Notes: generated by a model not told the origin, from the letters alone. A DNA stretch of 64,000 nt from Eunapius fragilis (GCA_963681505.1 OY811973.1:10140559-10204558); one strand, 5' to 3'. Positions 46,290-58,198 are shown, numbered from the stretch's first letter. Program-made: numbers and translations.

Positions 46290-46560
46290 AAACAAAGAAC
46301 AGGATGATGAAGGAAAAATGATGAGGAGGATGAGGAAACAGAAAAGGAAGAAGAGGAGAAGGAAAAGGAGGATGTTGAAAAAGAAGGGAGCATGATGAAA
46401 ACGGCGTGCATGAGGAGGAGAAAGAAGATGAGGATGAGGAATGAGACAATGAGGAAAAAGATGAGGATGAGGAAAAAGTTAATGAGGAAAAAGAAGACGA
46501 GGATGAGGAAAAAGAAGAGGATGATGAGAAAATAGCAAAGGACAAGGGGATGTAGACAAG
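46290..46560 (+). repeat. GA-rich low-complexity coding stretch
   Basis: Purine-rich 'gatgaggaaa'-type repeats. In the sense strand they encode alternating Asp/Glu/Lys, a disordered acidic linker of the integrase gene; slippage has moved the frame several times. The opposite strand gives an artefactual poly-Ser frame. Confidence 0.7.
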
Positions 46561-47351
46561 GATGATGGAGTGGAAGAAGATGAGGACATTATAGTGGAAA
46601 AGGAAATGGAAGGTACTTATGTGGGCACTGTTGCAAGGGAGTTAGAAAGCAATATTGAGGAGAGAATCAAAACCACTGCTGCAAGTGATCGTTCTGTCTA
46701 CCAGTACTCTGCTGATTCAGAAAAATGTGATGTTCATGACAGTGATCGCGATAAAAATGGTAACAACAATGTACAAGTAAGTGCCTCAATATATGTTTTA
46801 ATCTTTCTGGTTCCTTTCAATGTATAGGTGGCTTTAATGAAGTCCAGTTCAAGGATTTGACTACTACTGAGAAGCACTTGCCTGTTCGCCAGATTGCAGA
46901 CAAAGAATATTTAATAGGATGGTGGTAAAATACAACCTTAAGCACAAAATTAAAGAATTTCATGTAGGAGATTGTGTTGAATTCCTCGCATTGATTGGGC
47001 TTTCACTGACCCAATTAGACTGCCAAGCATAATTGGACAGGTGATTGGAACGGCATGTGCAATGTACCGCTTGCGGTGCAAGTCAGGAGTGTTGAATAAA
47101 TGCTACTCTGCTTGTGATCTGGAATTTTTTTGAAGGGAATTTCTGTCTATCTGTGAAAGGATGGAAAAGTTCTACTCATGTGTCACTTCGAGCAGCTTCA
47201 AAAGAAAGTGCGCCAAGGAGTGCATTTTCAAAGAACAGGTGCAAGTGCACAGCTGGCTGCAGCACACAACAATGTCCTTGCAAGAAAATGCACCTCACAC
47301 TGGCATTAAAGGGATAACTGCAAAAACAAGAATTGTACACCTGCATCAGCT

Positions 47352-48250
47352 ATGAAATCATCAACACCATCTTATTACAACAAAACTCCTTTCTTGGATA
47401 CCCAGCATCATTGTCATGTGCATGCAAAACGAGATGCAACAGTGCAAAGTATTGATGCTGCAAAAAGAACAAATCGTCCTGCTCTGCTCGTTGTCACCCA
47501 GGCCATTCTTGCACTAACGGTGATCACACAAAACCTGTGCAAGATGGATTTAACAGCAGAATTTAGAGGAGATGATGAAGGCACCTGGGTTACTATCTGT
47601 ACTGTTCAACTGACAATGTACCACAAGGCAATAGTTGCATCTTCAAAAAGCTGGCTAGATGACCTTATAATCACCGCTGCACAATATATGCTGAAACAGC
47701 AGCACCCATCATAGATGGCTTTCAACCACCAGCACTTTTCAATGATTCCACCACAGGAGCAGTTTGTGCGGATCATAAATGTGAATAAAAATCATTGGAT
47801 TGCTCTATCCACTGTTGATGCCAAAAAAGCATGCATCAAAATCTTTGACTGCAATGGAGGTAAAGAGCGTCCCAAGCCTACCCTGAAGCCTGCCCTTCTT
47901 CAAACACAGAAAAACCAATATTCTGTTGAGTTTTAGATGCTCAAATGCAGGAAGGATCACATGACTGTGGATTATTTTCTCTAGCCTACATCACTTCCAT
48001 TTGTAATGGACAAAATCTAGCAGTTCTATTGTATAAACAGAATGCAATGAGGAAGCATATTTTGAATAGTATTGAGGACAGAGTGATGACTGCCTTCCTA
48101 ACTTCTGCAAGCAGACTTCCTAAGGCATCTATCAGCAAGAATATACCAGTATACTGTATTTGCTGGCATATTAATGATGGCTCAAAAATGATACAATGTG
48201 ATGTTTGCCAGCAGTGGTTCCACGTAGCCTGCATGAAGATCAACACTGCC
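47352..48250 (+). pseudogene. Ulp1-like cysteine protease plus PHD finger fragment
   Basis: The region translates in three consecutive pieces. It begins with a conserved loop (SWLDDLIITAAQYML), then NKNHWIALSTV (His at 47793), IKIFDCNGG (Asp at 47847) and QEGSHDCGLFSLAY (Gln and Cys at 47948 and 47966). His-Asp-Gln-Cys is the SUMO-protease (C48) arrangement. Then VYCICWHINDGSKMIQCDVC and WFHVAC give a PHD-type C4HC3 start, which is cut off. Stops at 47712-47714 and 47934-47936 and a frame change break the chain. I take this as part of the integrase locus because such pairings occur in sponge and cnidarian transposon-like genes. Confidence 0.62.
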
Positions 48251-48540
48251 CTTCATGCAGTACAGTATAAACTGATTATCACTATTTGTAACAGTCATAG
48301 TATATTAATATTTCTGTTGCATGATACTAAGTACTGGGAAGTTGTAAGCCTCATGTCAGCATTATACAACAACATGAGTTACTAGTGTCCATAAACATAC
48401 ATTGTCATCTTCTCTTTATGACAGAACATCTTCCCATAATGTGCAATCGTCACATCCATACAGATGGCCGGTTGTATCAAGCCTTATCCAAAAAAAACAG
48501 CCTTAATTGTGCATATTCATAATCATAAAGATATTAAATA

Positions 48541-48805
48541 ACGGGCAGCCGGTTACACAACGGGACAGCCAGTTGCACAACGGGACAGCCGGTTACACAA
48601 CCGGACAGCCAGTTACGCAACGGGACAGCCACTTGTGTAACCGGACAGCCGGTTGCACAACGGGACAGCCGGTTACGCAACGGGACAACCGGTTGTGTAA
48701 CCGGACAGCTATTATACATCATGCATTGAAACGGGACACCCGGTTACATAACCGGACAGCCGGTTACACAACCGGCATCCGGTTACGTAACCGGCAATGT
48801 TGGGC
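48541..48805. repeat. 20-bp minisatellite with CCGGTT palindromes
   Basis: About nine 20-bp units of the type CGGGACAGCCGGTTACACAA up to 48717, then a further set after 48728. Many units contain or create AACCGG/CCGGTT palindromes. Frames through it are repetitive and not credible as protein. Confidence 0.8.
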
Positions 48806-48809
48806 ATCC

Positions 48810-49235
48810 GTACGGAACATGTTCACGGCATTGATTCCATGTATATGTGTGCCAGTATATCGGCAGGGATGGCGCAAATGGTCGGCCCGGTCGGGATTTA
48901 GCCCGTCCACTTTTTACTAGAATTGATAGCGCGTGGTACACAGGGAAAAAAGTTTGAAATACTACGGCATAATGCAATAATTTTTCAACTGTAGTAAAAT
49001 TATACAACAGTTTTACATTACTTTGCTCGTAAGAGTCAGTAAAACTATTGTAATTCTGAATTAAATCATGCAAAAGTAATGTAAATTTTACTAACAATGT
49101 TAAAATTACATCCCATGTAAAACACCAATTTTAAAGCATCTGCAAATCACAATTCACAACAGTTTACAACAATTTTACATCAGATCATATGGAAGTACTT
49201 CAGATTATCAGGGTAGCAAAGAGAACATTTTTTCC
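48810..49235. other. No gene recognised
   Basis: AT-rich spacer before RT3. It contains repeated 'taaaattacatc / ttttacat' themes but no supported feature. Confidence 0.45.
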
Positions 49236-51601
49236 TGTGGTAAGCGCGTTTCAAGAGGCCTCCCGCATAGTTCTATCCCGCAATCAGATTCACAGCCTCT
49301 GGAACTGAGCGTTTCTAAAGGTAGGTTTGAATGTCTCTTACCTGGTTGTTCCTCTTCCTTAGGGACGAAGGATGCTTTTAAAAAACACCTGCAGGGACAC
49401 TTTTCGAAAAACGACCCTGGAATCTCTGCGGATTTACTTCACGAAGCAGGTTTCACTGCTTGCGTGGGTTGCAAATTAGTCCTTTTTACCATTAAGCGGA
49501 CCCGGTGCAAGTCCTGCTTGAATGACAGCCGCCATTCATCCAAGTCCAATGGCAGCAGCTGTGAGTCCTTGTTTTCAAATAACAATAATAGCGGTTCATT
49601 AGTCGGTAGTTCGCTACAGCCCTCCGAGCCATCTTTATGTTTCAATACGTCGTCTCCTGAGCCATCCCGATCGTCGGTTTCGCATGGGTCGCCATCATCA
49701 CCCCAGCCCTCTCTTAGCACTTCATTCACACCTTCTTCGGCAGTGCCAGCGCTGACTGATCCTCCAATAGTATCCACGGACCTTCCGCCATCTGTAGTTG
49801 TCCAGCATTTGCATGTTCAGACCCATCTGCCAGCAATAGCCCCTGCACCTATATCACCAGAATAGAGGTCCTCTCCATCTTCTAACCATTCGTGCTCGCA
49901 TGCGACTTAGGAAGGCCCCTTGCAACCTCCACCTGAGCTTTCATCCCCAGGATATATCCTGCCTTCTTCTGCACAGGCACACTGTTCTTACAAAGCCACC
50001 TCCACGCTTTCCTCATCATTCTGTCCCTCTCCTTCCCTTTCTTACACCTCGAACAGGAAACAATGCGCAGTAGAGGGTTGCCCTGAACTAGTTGCTCCCA
50101 CAATGTGGCGACACCACATGACATTACATGCCCAGAGGTTGCTTCCAGGTAATGTGCCTGACACCTGGCTGAAGGAACACGGTCTGTTTATATGCTCTGA
50201 CTGCCAGGTGCTGGTAGCTAATTCCCACAGCCTATCCCATCGGACTAAATGCGCACGCACTGCACATGCAGTGGTGGAAACGTTGGGTATGAATCTGCCA
50301 ATGTCTGCCAGCATTGATGAGACGTCTGCATTGCCAACATTTGAAGACATATGCCAACTGCCTGGTTACACTCTAAGACGTGTACCTACCAAAGCTAGAT
50401 CTGCATTTGCATGTGCCCTATCTGCTACTCTAAGATCAGCTTTGTAAGAGAACACTGAGGACTCATGGTTAAAGCTATTCATGTTGCCTAAATGCTTGCT
50501 TCTTACCCCAAAACGTAGAGGACGTCACCATAAGCCTATTCCCATTGAGTACCTCTGTGGTTTATGGTTGAAAGGTCAATACGGAACACTTTGGCAGCGT
50601 GCTGTTGGTCAGACTACTTCAAGACCTTCTCATTCAAGGCACAATGATACTGGCAGAAGGATCCACACCTCAGTTGCTCTAGCCAGAGAAGGACTGTATG
50701 GAAAGGCCTGTCAAGTCCTAACTTCATCGGGTCTAGCACCTCACAATAATGACACCTGGGAACTCCTGCAGTCTAAACATCCCAAGGGCCCTCCTCCAAC
50801 TCTACCCACTGCTAATAGTTCATGGACAGCTATTCTTCCAAAGGATTTCAATGTAGGGGCCATTCTGCGGTCTTTCCCAAAGACTACTGCATGTGGACCT
50901 TCAGGCCTTCGAATTCAACATCTCATAGATGCAGCGGAGATACATTTGCAGGTTCCTATATGCTCTACTCTTAGGGATATCATCAATCTACTGGCTTCTG
51001 GTGAAGTCCCAGTGGTTGTCTCTAAACATTTAGCTGGAGGTAGTCTCATTGCGCTGTTGAAAAGTGAAGAGGATTTGCCACTTGATATTTGCCCCATTGC
51101 AGTAGGTGAAGCTTTACGTCGCCTGGTGGGAAAATGTGTTTGTGCAGTTGAAAAGTCCAAAGCCAGTGACTTCTTTGCCCCCTACCAGTTTGGAGTGGCT
51201 TGTGCAGCAGGAGCAGAAAAGGTTATCCATGGTCTCAGGTCTTGCATGGATGATCATTGGACGGATGAGAACTTCACAGTGCTGAAAATAGACATGCGTA
51301 ATGCTTACAATCTTGTGTCTCGTCAGGCCCTCTTGGATGAGTGCAGCATTCAATTCCCAGAGTTGCTCCCTTGGGCATCATGGTGCTATGGCCAACACCC
51401 AGTATTGCAGCATGTATTGGGTACTATAAGCTCAGAGGTGGGTGTCCAGCAAGGAGACCCTTTAAGTCCAATGTACTTCTGCCTAGTACTACACAAGATT
51501 GTGTCTGCTATTGCATCAGATGAAAATTGCTCCAGTTTGCTGTTTCATGCATGGTACCAAGATGATGGTGTGGTTGCTGGTCCTAAGTGTAGTGTCGCCA
51601 A
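49236..51601 (+). pseudogene. RT3: non-LTR element, 5' part
   Basis: One frame runs from about 49236 to the insertion at 51601, with stops at 49863-49865, near 49908-49910, and 50445-50447. The N-terminus differs from RT2: a C2H2 finger (FECLLPGCSSS...HLQGHF) and a CVGCKLVLF...CKSCL pair, then a Ser/Pro linker. After that come the shared finger (CAVEGCPEL...HMTLH), GPSGLRIQHL, KIDMRNAYNLV and VQQGDPLSPMYF. The catalytic box reads YQDDG (about 51557) in place of YLDDG. The coding sequence stops at 51601 because an antisense Gypsy is inserted; the next codon is found at 54036. Confidence 0.85.
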
Positions 51602-51823
51602 TGTACACGTTACACGCGTATTGTCAGTAGACTGGATGGTGCAGCCCAATCACGGACAGCAGGCTATATTCAAGAACTCCGTACTCACACAAGCAATACA
51701 CTTATATAGGAATTTACAGATGGACAGACTGACTGGCAACTATGACGTCATCTATAGAGCATGCACAATGACAGACAGAGAAGGACAGAGAGACTAGACA
51801 TAGTCAACAGTACAAATATTACA
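51602..51823 (-). repeat. 3' LTR of truncated Gypsy (222 bp)
   Basis: On the minus strand it begins TGTAATATTTGTACTG and ends CGTGTAACGTGTACA (TG...CA). It is preceded on that strand by the polypurine tract GGAGGGAGGAAA (51824-51835). No second LTR exists in the window. Confidence 0.82.
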
Positions 51824-51871
51824 TTTCCTCCCTCCTTGCAAAGGCTGCTGCTACAAACGATCAGGTGGGCG

Positions 51872-54035
51872 TCAGTCCCTGGTAGACCGACGGAGTGGAA
51901 CTGGATTTGGAATGGGTTCAGGAACTGCCTGGATTACAGCATCAGCTAGAGGTACTGAGATGTCAACCATGGGTGGTCTTTCCTCATCTCTTGTTGCAGC
52001 CTCCTCCTGAATGTCTGGAAGGTCAACTACTTCATCCTGCTGTGCTGCTGTAGTCTTCTTAGGGACTTGCGGCTCAGGTGTGGGTGACCGAGCCTTTACA
52101 TGGTCTGTATGACGACGCACAGCTTGACCATCCTCCAGCTGTATCACCATGGACACAGGACCAGACATAGCGGTGACCACTCCTGGGACCCATGTGGGAG
52201 AACCATGAAAATTACGTGCACACACCAAATCCCCATTCTGGAACTTGCAATACTTGGCATGTTGATCATGGGCTTCCTTCTGCAGCTCCTGTCTTTGAGT
52301 CACCTTGGGTGAGATGTCTGGATGCAAAAGGTCCAGGTGGGATCGTGGCCGCCGACCCAACAACATCTCCGCAGGTGAAAGTCCAGTTGTTGTGTGTGGT
52401 GTAAGCCGATACTGAAATAGAAATCTGGCCAGCCTTGTATCCAGATCTCCAGTGGTTTTCAAAATGGCCTCCTTGAAGGTCTGGACCACTCTCTCAGCTT
52501 GTCCATTAGATGATGGATGATAAGGAGCACTTCTCACATGCCTGATGCCATTCCTTTTAACAAATGTCTGGAACTCAGCACTAGTGAATGCGGAACCGTT
52601 ATCTGAAACCATCATTTCTGGTAGACCATGCGTGGCAAAAAGGTTTCTCAATACTTTAATGGCCTGTTGAGAAGAAGGTGTTGTTACCACAGCTACATCT
52701 AACCACTTTGAATGCGCATCCACAACGACCATAAACATCTTTCCCAAAAACGGGCCTGCAAAGTCCAAATGAAGTCGAGACCATGGTCTGGCTGGCCACT
52801 CCCACGGGTGCAAGGGGGCCACCGCAGGTGCTTTACCATGTTCCTGACAAGCTTGACAACCTTTTACTTTGCCCTCTAAGTCAGCATCAATCCCAGGCCA
52901 CCAAACAAAACTTCTAGCTAGTCCCTTCATACGCGTGATCCCAGGGTGAGCATCATGCAGAGTACGCATCACAGCCTCTCTCCCAGCAGGCGGAATAACT
53001 ACGCGATGCCCCCACAATACACACCCATCCTGCACGCTTAGCTCGCATTCTCTCTGCTTGTATGGACGAAAAGTCGCATCGTTACTAGCGTGAGCCTGCC
53101 ATCCAGTCAAAGCCATGTTTCTGACACGGGACAGAATAGGATCTTTATCCGTCCAGGACTTTATTTCGGCAGCGGTCACAGGAGAGTCGCCTGTTCTGAG
53201 CGTTTCCAACATGAATATGGTGTCCCCGGGAACAGGCACATCTGCAGTACTCTCACTAAGTGGCAATCTACTGAAAGCATCGGCATTTGCTTGAGAATCA
53301 CCAGACTTAAACACAATACGATAATTGTAGGCACTTAAAGTCAACGCCCACCGTTGTATTCTTGATGATGCCATCGGTGGTACAGGGCGTGTCTCACTGA
53401 AGAGATACTGTAGAGGTTTATGATCGGAGTAAATCGTGAAGCTTCTGCCCACAAGGTACTGATGGAACTTCTTAACCCCAAAAACGATCGCTAAGCCTTC
53501 CTTTTCTATTTGAGAGTATTTGGCTTCGGCAGGTGCTAAGGTACGGGACGCATACGCGATCGGCCTCTCAGATCCATCTTTCAGCTGATGAGACAAAACT
53601 GCTCCAAGCCCGTAGGGTGAAGCATCATATGAAAGGATTAACTCCTTTTCTGGATCAAAGTGGATCAACAGGCTGGAGGAGGACAGTTGCTGTTTTGCAT
53701 GGTTGAACGCCGCATCCTGTTCTGCCTCCCAGCACCAAGCAGCACCCTTCCGGAGCAGCCTATACAGTGGAGCGAGTATGTCAGCCATGTTGGGCAAAAA
53801 CTTGCCGTAATAATTCAGGAGACCCACAAACGATCTCAGCTGCCCAACGTTCTGAGGTCTCGGAGCATCCTCTATGGCGCGTTTCTTCCCTTCCGCTGGA
53901 CGAATGCCATCAGCTGAGATGTGGTGGCCCAGGTACTCAACAGAAGGAGCCATGAAGACGCATTTGGAGAGCTTTAAGCGTAGTCCATGCTCTTCCAAAC
54001 GCGACATGACACGATCCAGCGTGTGAAGGTGTTCA
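51872..54035 (-). CDS. pol: Truncated Gypsy pol (RNase H and integrase)
   Basis: Open without stops to the TAG at 51872-51874. It contains RT connection (VEYLGHHIS), RNase H ([23 protein letters not shown]), the integrase zinc motif ([19 protein letters not shown] ... CQACQEHG) and a D,D,E core ([29 protein letters not shown]), ending with a charged tail (STRD). It lacks the RT catalytic core, so it cannot replicate by itself, but the integrase looks intact. It is a different Gypsy lineage from the element at 20207-25817. Confidence 0.88.
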
Positions 54036-55476
54036 CGTGCACTTACCATCATCCAAGAGCTTGGCCCTCCATTGGGTCTGTTTATTAATGCAGCAAAATG
54101 TAAACTCTTCAGTATTAGTGATCTCAGCATGTTCCCACCAGAAATGAAAAGATCTAGTGTACCTCATTTGGAGATCCTGAGAGCTCCTATTGGGGATGCA
54201 ATTTTTTGTGCCAAAATTGTATCTCAGAAGTGTGCTACAGCCTCCAAATTACTTTCCCAACTGGAAGAGGTTGGTTCTGTGGACCCCCAAGTTGCTCTGC
54301 TTCTGTTACGACAGTGTGGCGGATTGTGTAAGCTTGTGCACCTGGCAAGATCTACACCCCCTTCTCTCATTGCCGAAGGACTGGAGTACTACTTCGATAA
54401 TGATGTTCGTCACTGCTTTGCTCTATCTACAGCTGTAGACACCACAAACAATGCTTGGAAACAGGCACAACTAAGCCTTAGCAGAGGTGGTTTAGGGCTT
54501 CGCCGGCTTTCAGAACATTCATCTGCCCGTTATATAGCATCTCTAAGCATGGCTGGCATGTGCTCTGAGACCAATCAGCACCTGTTGAATGCCATCGATA
54601 AGTTTAATGAACATGTTTCTAATGAGGATACAGTTACATTGGAAACTATCAGAGAGACATCATGCCGCCAAAAGATGCTTTCGAACAAATTGGAAGACAG
54701 CCTGTTTGCACAGCTTTTTTCAAAATCATCATTGCCTGACAGAGCTCACCTTTTATCAGTTTCATCTCCCCATGCTGCAGCATGGCTTTCCACAGCTCCT
54801 TCTCCTGGTCTCAATCTGCAGTTGGAGCCTTCTGAGTTCCAAGCAGCCTTATAATGGTGGCTTGGTGTTAGCATCTCAGGCTCTCAGGGTGCCACATGTC
54901 CTCACTGTCCAGCTCATTCTTTGGACCCTTTAGGCCACCATGCTTTGACATGCAAGCATGGGGGCGATGTGGATTCGCCACAACAGGCTTCGGGATGTAT
55001 TTGCAGAGTCATGTAGGAGAGCCTGCATAAGTGCACAGGTGGAGGTTGGGTACGGCTTTACATCTGAGGAACGCCACACGCGACCAGCTGATGTCCTGGC
55101 AGCAAACTGGATGATGGGAAAGCCTGCTGCATTTGACTTTACTGTCACATCACTGCTAACCTCAAGTAATTTACCTGAAGCGAGTGTGACAACAGGGTCT
55201 GCAGCCTTGGCAGCAGAGGAGAGAAAGCATAATGCCAATGACTCCAAATGTGCAGAACTGGGTTGGGTATGCATCCCAATAGCTGTGGAGACCTATGGGT
55301 GTTGGGGCACTGAAGCAAAGTGGGCAATATTGCAGCTAGCCTCTCGCTTGGCCACACGTCAGAACTGCCCAAAGTCTGCATCTGTCACAGCCCTATATCA
55401 AAGGTTGAGCATGACCCTTGTTAGGGCAAATGTGAGGGCTCTGCTGTCCAGGGCCATCTCAGACACCGGCTACTGA
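54036..55476 (+). pseudogene. RT3: non-LTR element, 3' part
   Basis: Resumes the RT3 protein right after the truncated Gypsy: [20 protein letters not shown], the conserved IFCAK / LARSTPPS blocks, LSLSRGGLGLRRLS, and the zinc knuckle (CPHCPAHSLDPLGHHALTC). A TAA at 54852-54854 and a frameshift near 54965 break it. After the shift come the nuclease (RPADVLAANW...FDFTV) and the terminal ETYGCWGTEA block, with the stop at 55474-55476. The 3' tail is short and A-rich (about 55477-55572) rather than TAA-repeated as in RT2. Confidence 0.85.
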
Positions 55477-55749
55477 TAGGTAATTTATAACGTTATGTGC
55501 TTGTTTATCTGTATTGTACAAGTTTTTGTCTATAATCATATTAAAGCATTATTAAAGATAAAAAATAAAAAAAACAATTTAAAATGTTTTACATTGATGC
55601 GCTCAAGTAATTACATGTCATTATATTCAATCTTGTAGTCTGTTATATAGTCGTCACCTCAGAGTGTTAGTGACCAGATGTGCAAGTTTGTGTGTGCACG
55701 TGCTGGGACTAACCATAGATATTCATAAACTAATATCTTTGGACTAATT

Positions 55750-57984
55750 ATGGCTACAGGTTCGCGCCGTTTACCATTTGTTTTGGAAAAACCTCATCAA
55801 CCTATAGCGTTGAAATTTCCAAAGCGACAATTTTGGAAAGCAGCATCGCGCCTTTCAGAGCGGGTGGTTTCAGCTAGCAGTGGCACTGGCTACATTTCGA
55901 TGAGAGCAAAGATTTCACATCTGTGTTACGGCAATAGAGACTGGCAAAATGAAGGATGGTGGAAATGTTGATGACGCTTTAATTAATTTTATATACAGCG
56001 GTTACAGTAACTGGAAGAACGCCATTGTAAACATGGGTGGTGGATTTAGTTGTCATGAAAGAAGTAGAAGCCACAAAACAGCTCTGGAAGTTGTAGTTTC
56101 TCTACCACAAACAACAAAAGATGTGAGAGAAATGCTGTCTTCCAAATACGCCGAGGAAAAAAGGATTCGTAGGCTATATCTTTATAAAAATAGGTGTTTC
56201 AGTCCGTACTGTTTTTAGCGCTGCAGCGCTTACCTCTTTGAGGAGATGGAAATGACGAGGACAGTAACCTAAAACAATTGTTCTATTTACGAAGTTATGA
56301 TGATCCAATAATGCGACAGCACATGGAAAAGAGTGCAGAAAAGTATACATCTCACGATATTCAAAACGAGATTCTTGACATCATGGCACTTACAGTGGCG
56401 AGAGAAATATGCTGTGGTATAAGAAGGGCTTCCTATTATACTATAATGGCAGGTGAAGTAATAGATGCTTCTAATAGAGAGCAAGTTGTTGTTTGCTTCC
56501 GTTGGGACGATAATGATTTTGAGTGGTCATGAAGATTTTGTTGGTGTTTACATAGTGGACTCTTTACAACAAATGTTGTGGTGGCTGTATTGAAAGACGT
56601 AATCCTGCGCATGAATTTGGAGCTCAACAAGTGTCGCGGTCAGTGCTACGATGGTGCTAGTAACATGGCTGGTATTAGAAATGGCACTGCTACTTAAATA
56701 CTTAAAGATGAGCTACGTGCTGTTTATACACACTGTTATGGCCATGCACTCAACCTTGCAGCATGCGATACTGTGCGAGTAATAAGATATTAGGTGACAC
56801 ACTTGGATACAACGACGGAATGAAATTTCGAAGCTACTGAGGTTTTCTCTACGATCGCGACGGGACACCCCTTTTTAAAATATTAAGTCAGAAATATTTC
56901 CTGAACTACCTGGATTCAGAACGCTATGCCCAACCCGGTGGACTGTAAAAGCTGATTCGCTATGCAGCGTTATCAATAACTATTCTGCAGGGAGAAGACA
57001 AAGATATCGTTTCCGATTCTGAAACTCGTGCTCGTATTGCTGGTGTTGAAACTTATATGAGTTAGTTTGAGTATGTTTGGTTTAGTGCTTGGTGAGTGTG
57101 TCCATATACACACGGATACTCTGAGCAAGACATTCAGTCACCAAAGCTGAATGCGTCAGAAGGCCAACGGATTGCTAAATTGACATGCTTAACATTGAAA
57201 GAATCAGAACAAATGAGTGCTTTGATGAATTTTGGGAGAAGGTTCATCAGTTGGCAAGAAAACATGACATAAATGAGCCAACTCTATCAAGAAAGAGGAA
57301 GGTTTCTGCTAGGTACGAGGTTGTATCATAAGATAGGCACTTTCATGATTCCCCTAAAATGCTGTTTCAACAAAATTATTTTGAAGTTCTTGATTTTGTG
57401 GTGAATTGTGTTAGACATGCAATGATTTAACCAACCTGGTTATGCAGTGTATAAAACTGTTACTGAAAGCAGCAAGATGCGAAACTTACAACACTGAATA
57501 TGATATTATTGTTCAATTCTAATGATTTAGACAAGTTGAACTTGAAAATTCAGCTGGATCTTCTAGCTACGCAATTCAAACATAGTGGTAATTCTTCTCC
57601 CACTTTTCATGATATCTAGGATTACCTGGTTAGACTGTCACCTGTTGCTAGTACCTTGATGTCAGAGGTATGCACTGTGTTAAAACTCGTTCTGGTCATG
57701 ACCGCCACAAATGCAGTAAGCGAAAGATGTGCATCAGCGCTTAGAAGGATAAAATCGAACTTGCGAGCGACAATGCAACAAGATCGTCTCAACAGCTTAA
57801 TGATTCTCCAGATACATAAAGAGCGTACAGATACGCTGTCCTATTTAATTGTGCATGAACGAATTTATTGCAAGACTGGAGCACAGACTAGCATTATTCG
57901 GAACATTTTTAATACGAAATGGAAATTTGTGCGTGAATCATGCATGTACTGGCTCATGCGAATTACAATTGCATCATCTAATTA
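55750..57984 (+). pseudogene. hAT transposase pseudogene (ZMYM1-like)
   Basis: Fragments in order: a start ATG (55750) with an FxKRQFW-type leader; a TTF-type zinc finger region (GYSNWKNAIVN...CHERSRSHKTA, about 56000); the DUF4371 transposase core (LRSYDDPIMRQHMEKSAEKY, EVIDASNREQVVVCFRW at 56278-56530; then LNKCRGQCYDGASNMAG and AVYTHCYGHALNLAACDT, about 56620-56770); and the C-terminal hAT dimerisation domain (VMTATNAVSERCASALRRIK, about 57690-57760). Stops and frame changes separate the pieces. The order and the CRGQCYDGASNM and THCYGHALNLA motifs are characteristic of the hAT lineage that includes ZMYM1-type proteins. I did not find convincing terminal repeats. Confidence 0.82.
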
Positions 57985-58198
57985 ACGACCACTTTAAAGG
58001 GTGCTGCGCCGGCCGTGATCAGTATAACTCAATAATGATATACTTTAGTCTCACAGGCCAACTTATCAAAAAGATAAGTTGGCCTGGTGGATTTCTCATT
58101 ACACGAATAACTCAAAATAAAGCGCGCATTTAGTTTCCAGCCTTCTCTTCTCGCAACAAAGGGATGAAACTTATACCGTTGTCATGCATAGTCGCCAA
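57985..58198. other. No gene recognised
   Basis: Spacer after the hAT pseudogene. It contains a small hairpin, 'ggccaacttatc' then 'gataagttggcc' (about 58048-58086). Confidence 0.45.

Larger units (their letters stand above)
44700..48385 (+). pseudogene. Integrase / CXC / Ulp1 / PHD gene remnant
   Basis: Decayed coding pieces in one orientation that look like one transposon-type gene. Integrase: C-x2-C finger (SLCSTCSLRK, about 44770), DMRHVPHNG (first Asp), HSDSGKE (about 45090) and LVEQAHYTLERM (Glu, about 45205), then TPYELV (about 45410). An AB element cuts the exon here; the frame resumes at PRAFFVPDVNFWGQL (about 46195). A Lys/Glu/Asp-rich stretch follows, then a domain with DPIRLPSIIGQVIG (about 47010) and a CXC-type cysteine cluster (RCKCTAGC...CPCKK, 47239-47290). 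A Ulp1-like protease has His (47793), Asp (47847) and Cys (47966), and a PHD-like finger lies at about 48148-48240. Frame breaks and stops occur throughout. It resembles KRBA2-type integrases and Ginger DNA transposons; the Ginger link is inference. Confidence 0.65.
51602..54035 (-). mobile_element. 5'-truncated Gypsy element inside RT3
   Basis: Antisense LTR retrotransposon lacking its 5' LTR, gag, protease and most of RT. What remains: the end of RT (starting EHLHTLDRV, just after the position of the catalytic YxDD), RNase H, integrase, polypurine tract and 3' LTR. The RT3 reading frame continues across the insertion with no loss of conserved residues (VAN before, [10 protein letters not shown] after). 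No target duplication is visible, as expected for a truncated cDNA joined by repair. Confidence 0.86.

Noticed and set aside
46217-46545. Minus-strand serine-rich proteins
   Set aside because: They are the reverse complement of the GA-rich Asp/Glu/Lys stretch in the integrase gene.
54036-54130. Extension of the minus-strand Gypsy pol reading frame to 54130
   Set aside because: The extra residues are the antisense of RT3 (its GPPLGLF block); the real Gypsy sequence begins at about 54035.
55750-57984. An intact ZMYM1-type gene
   Set aside because: Stops and frame changes separate every domain, and no splice pattern rejoins them cleanly.
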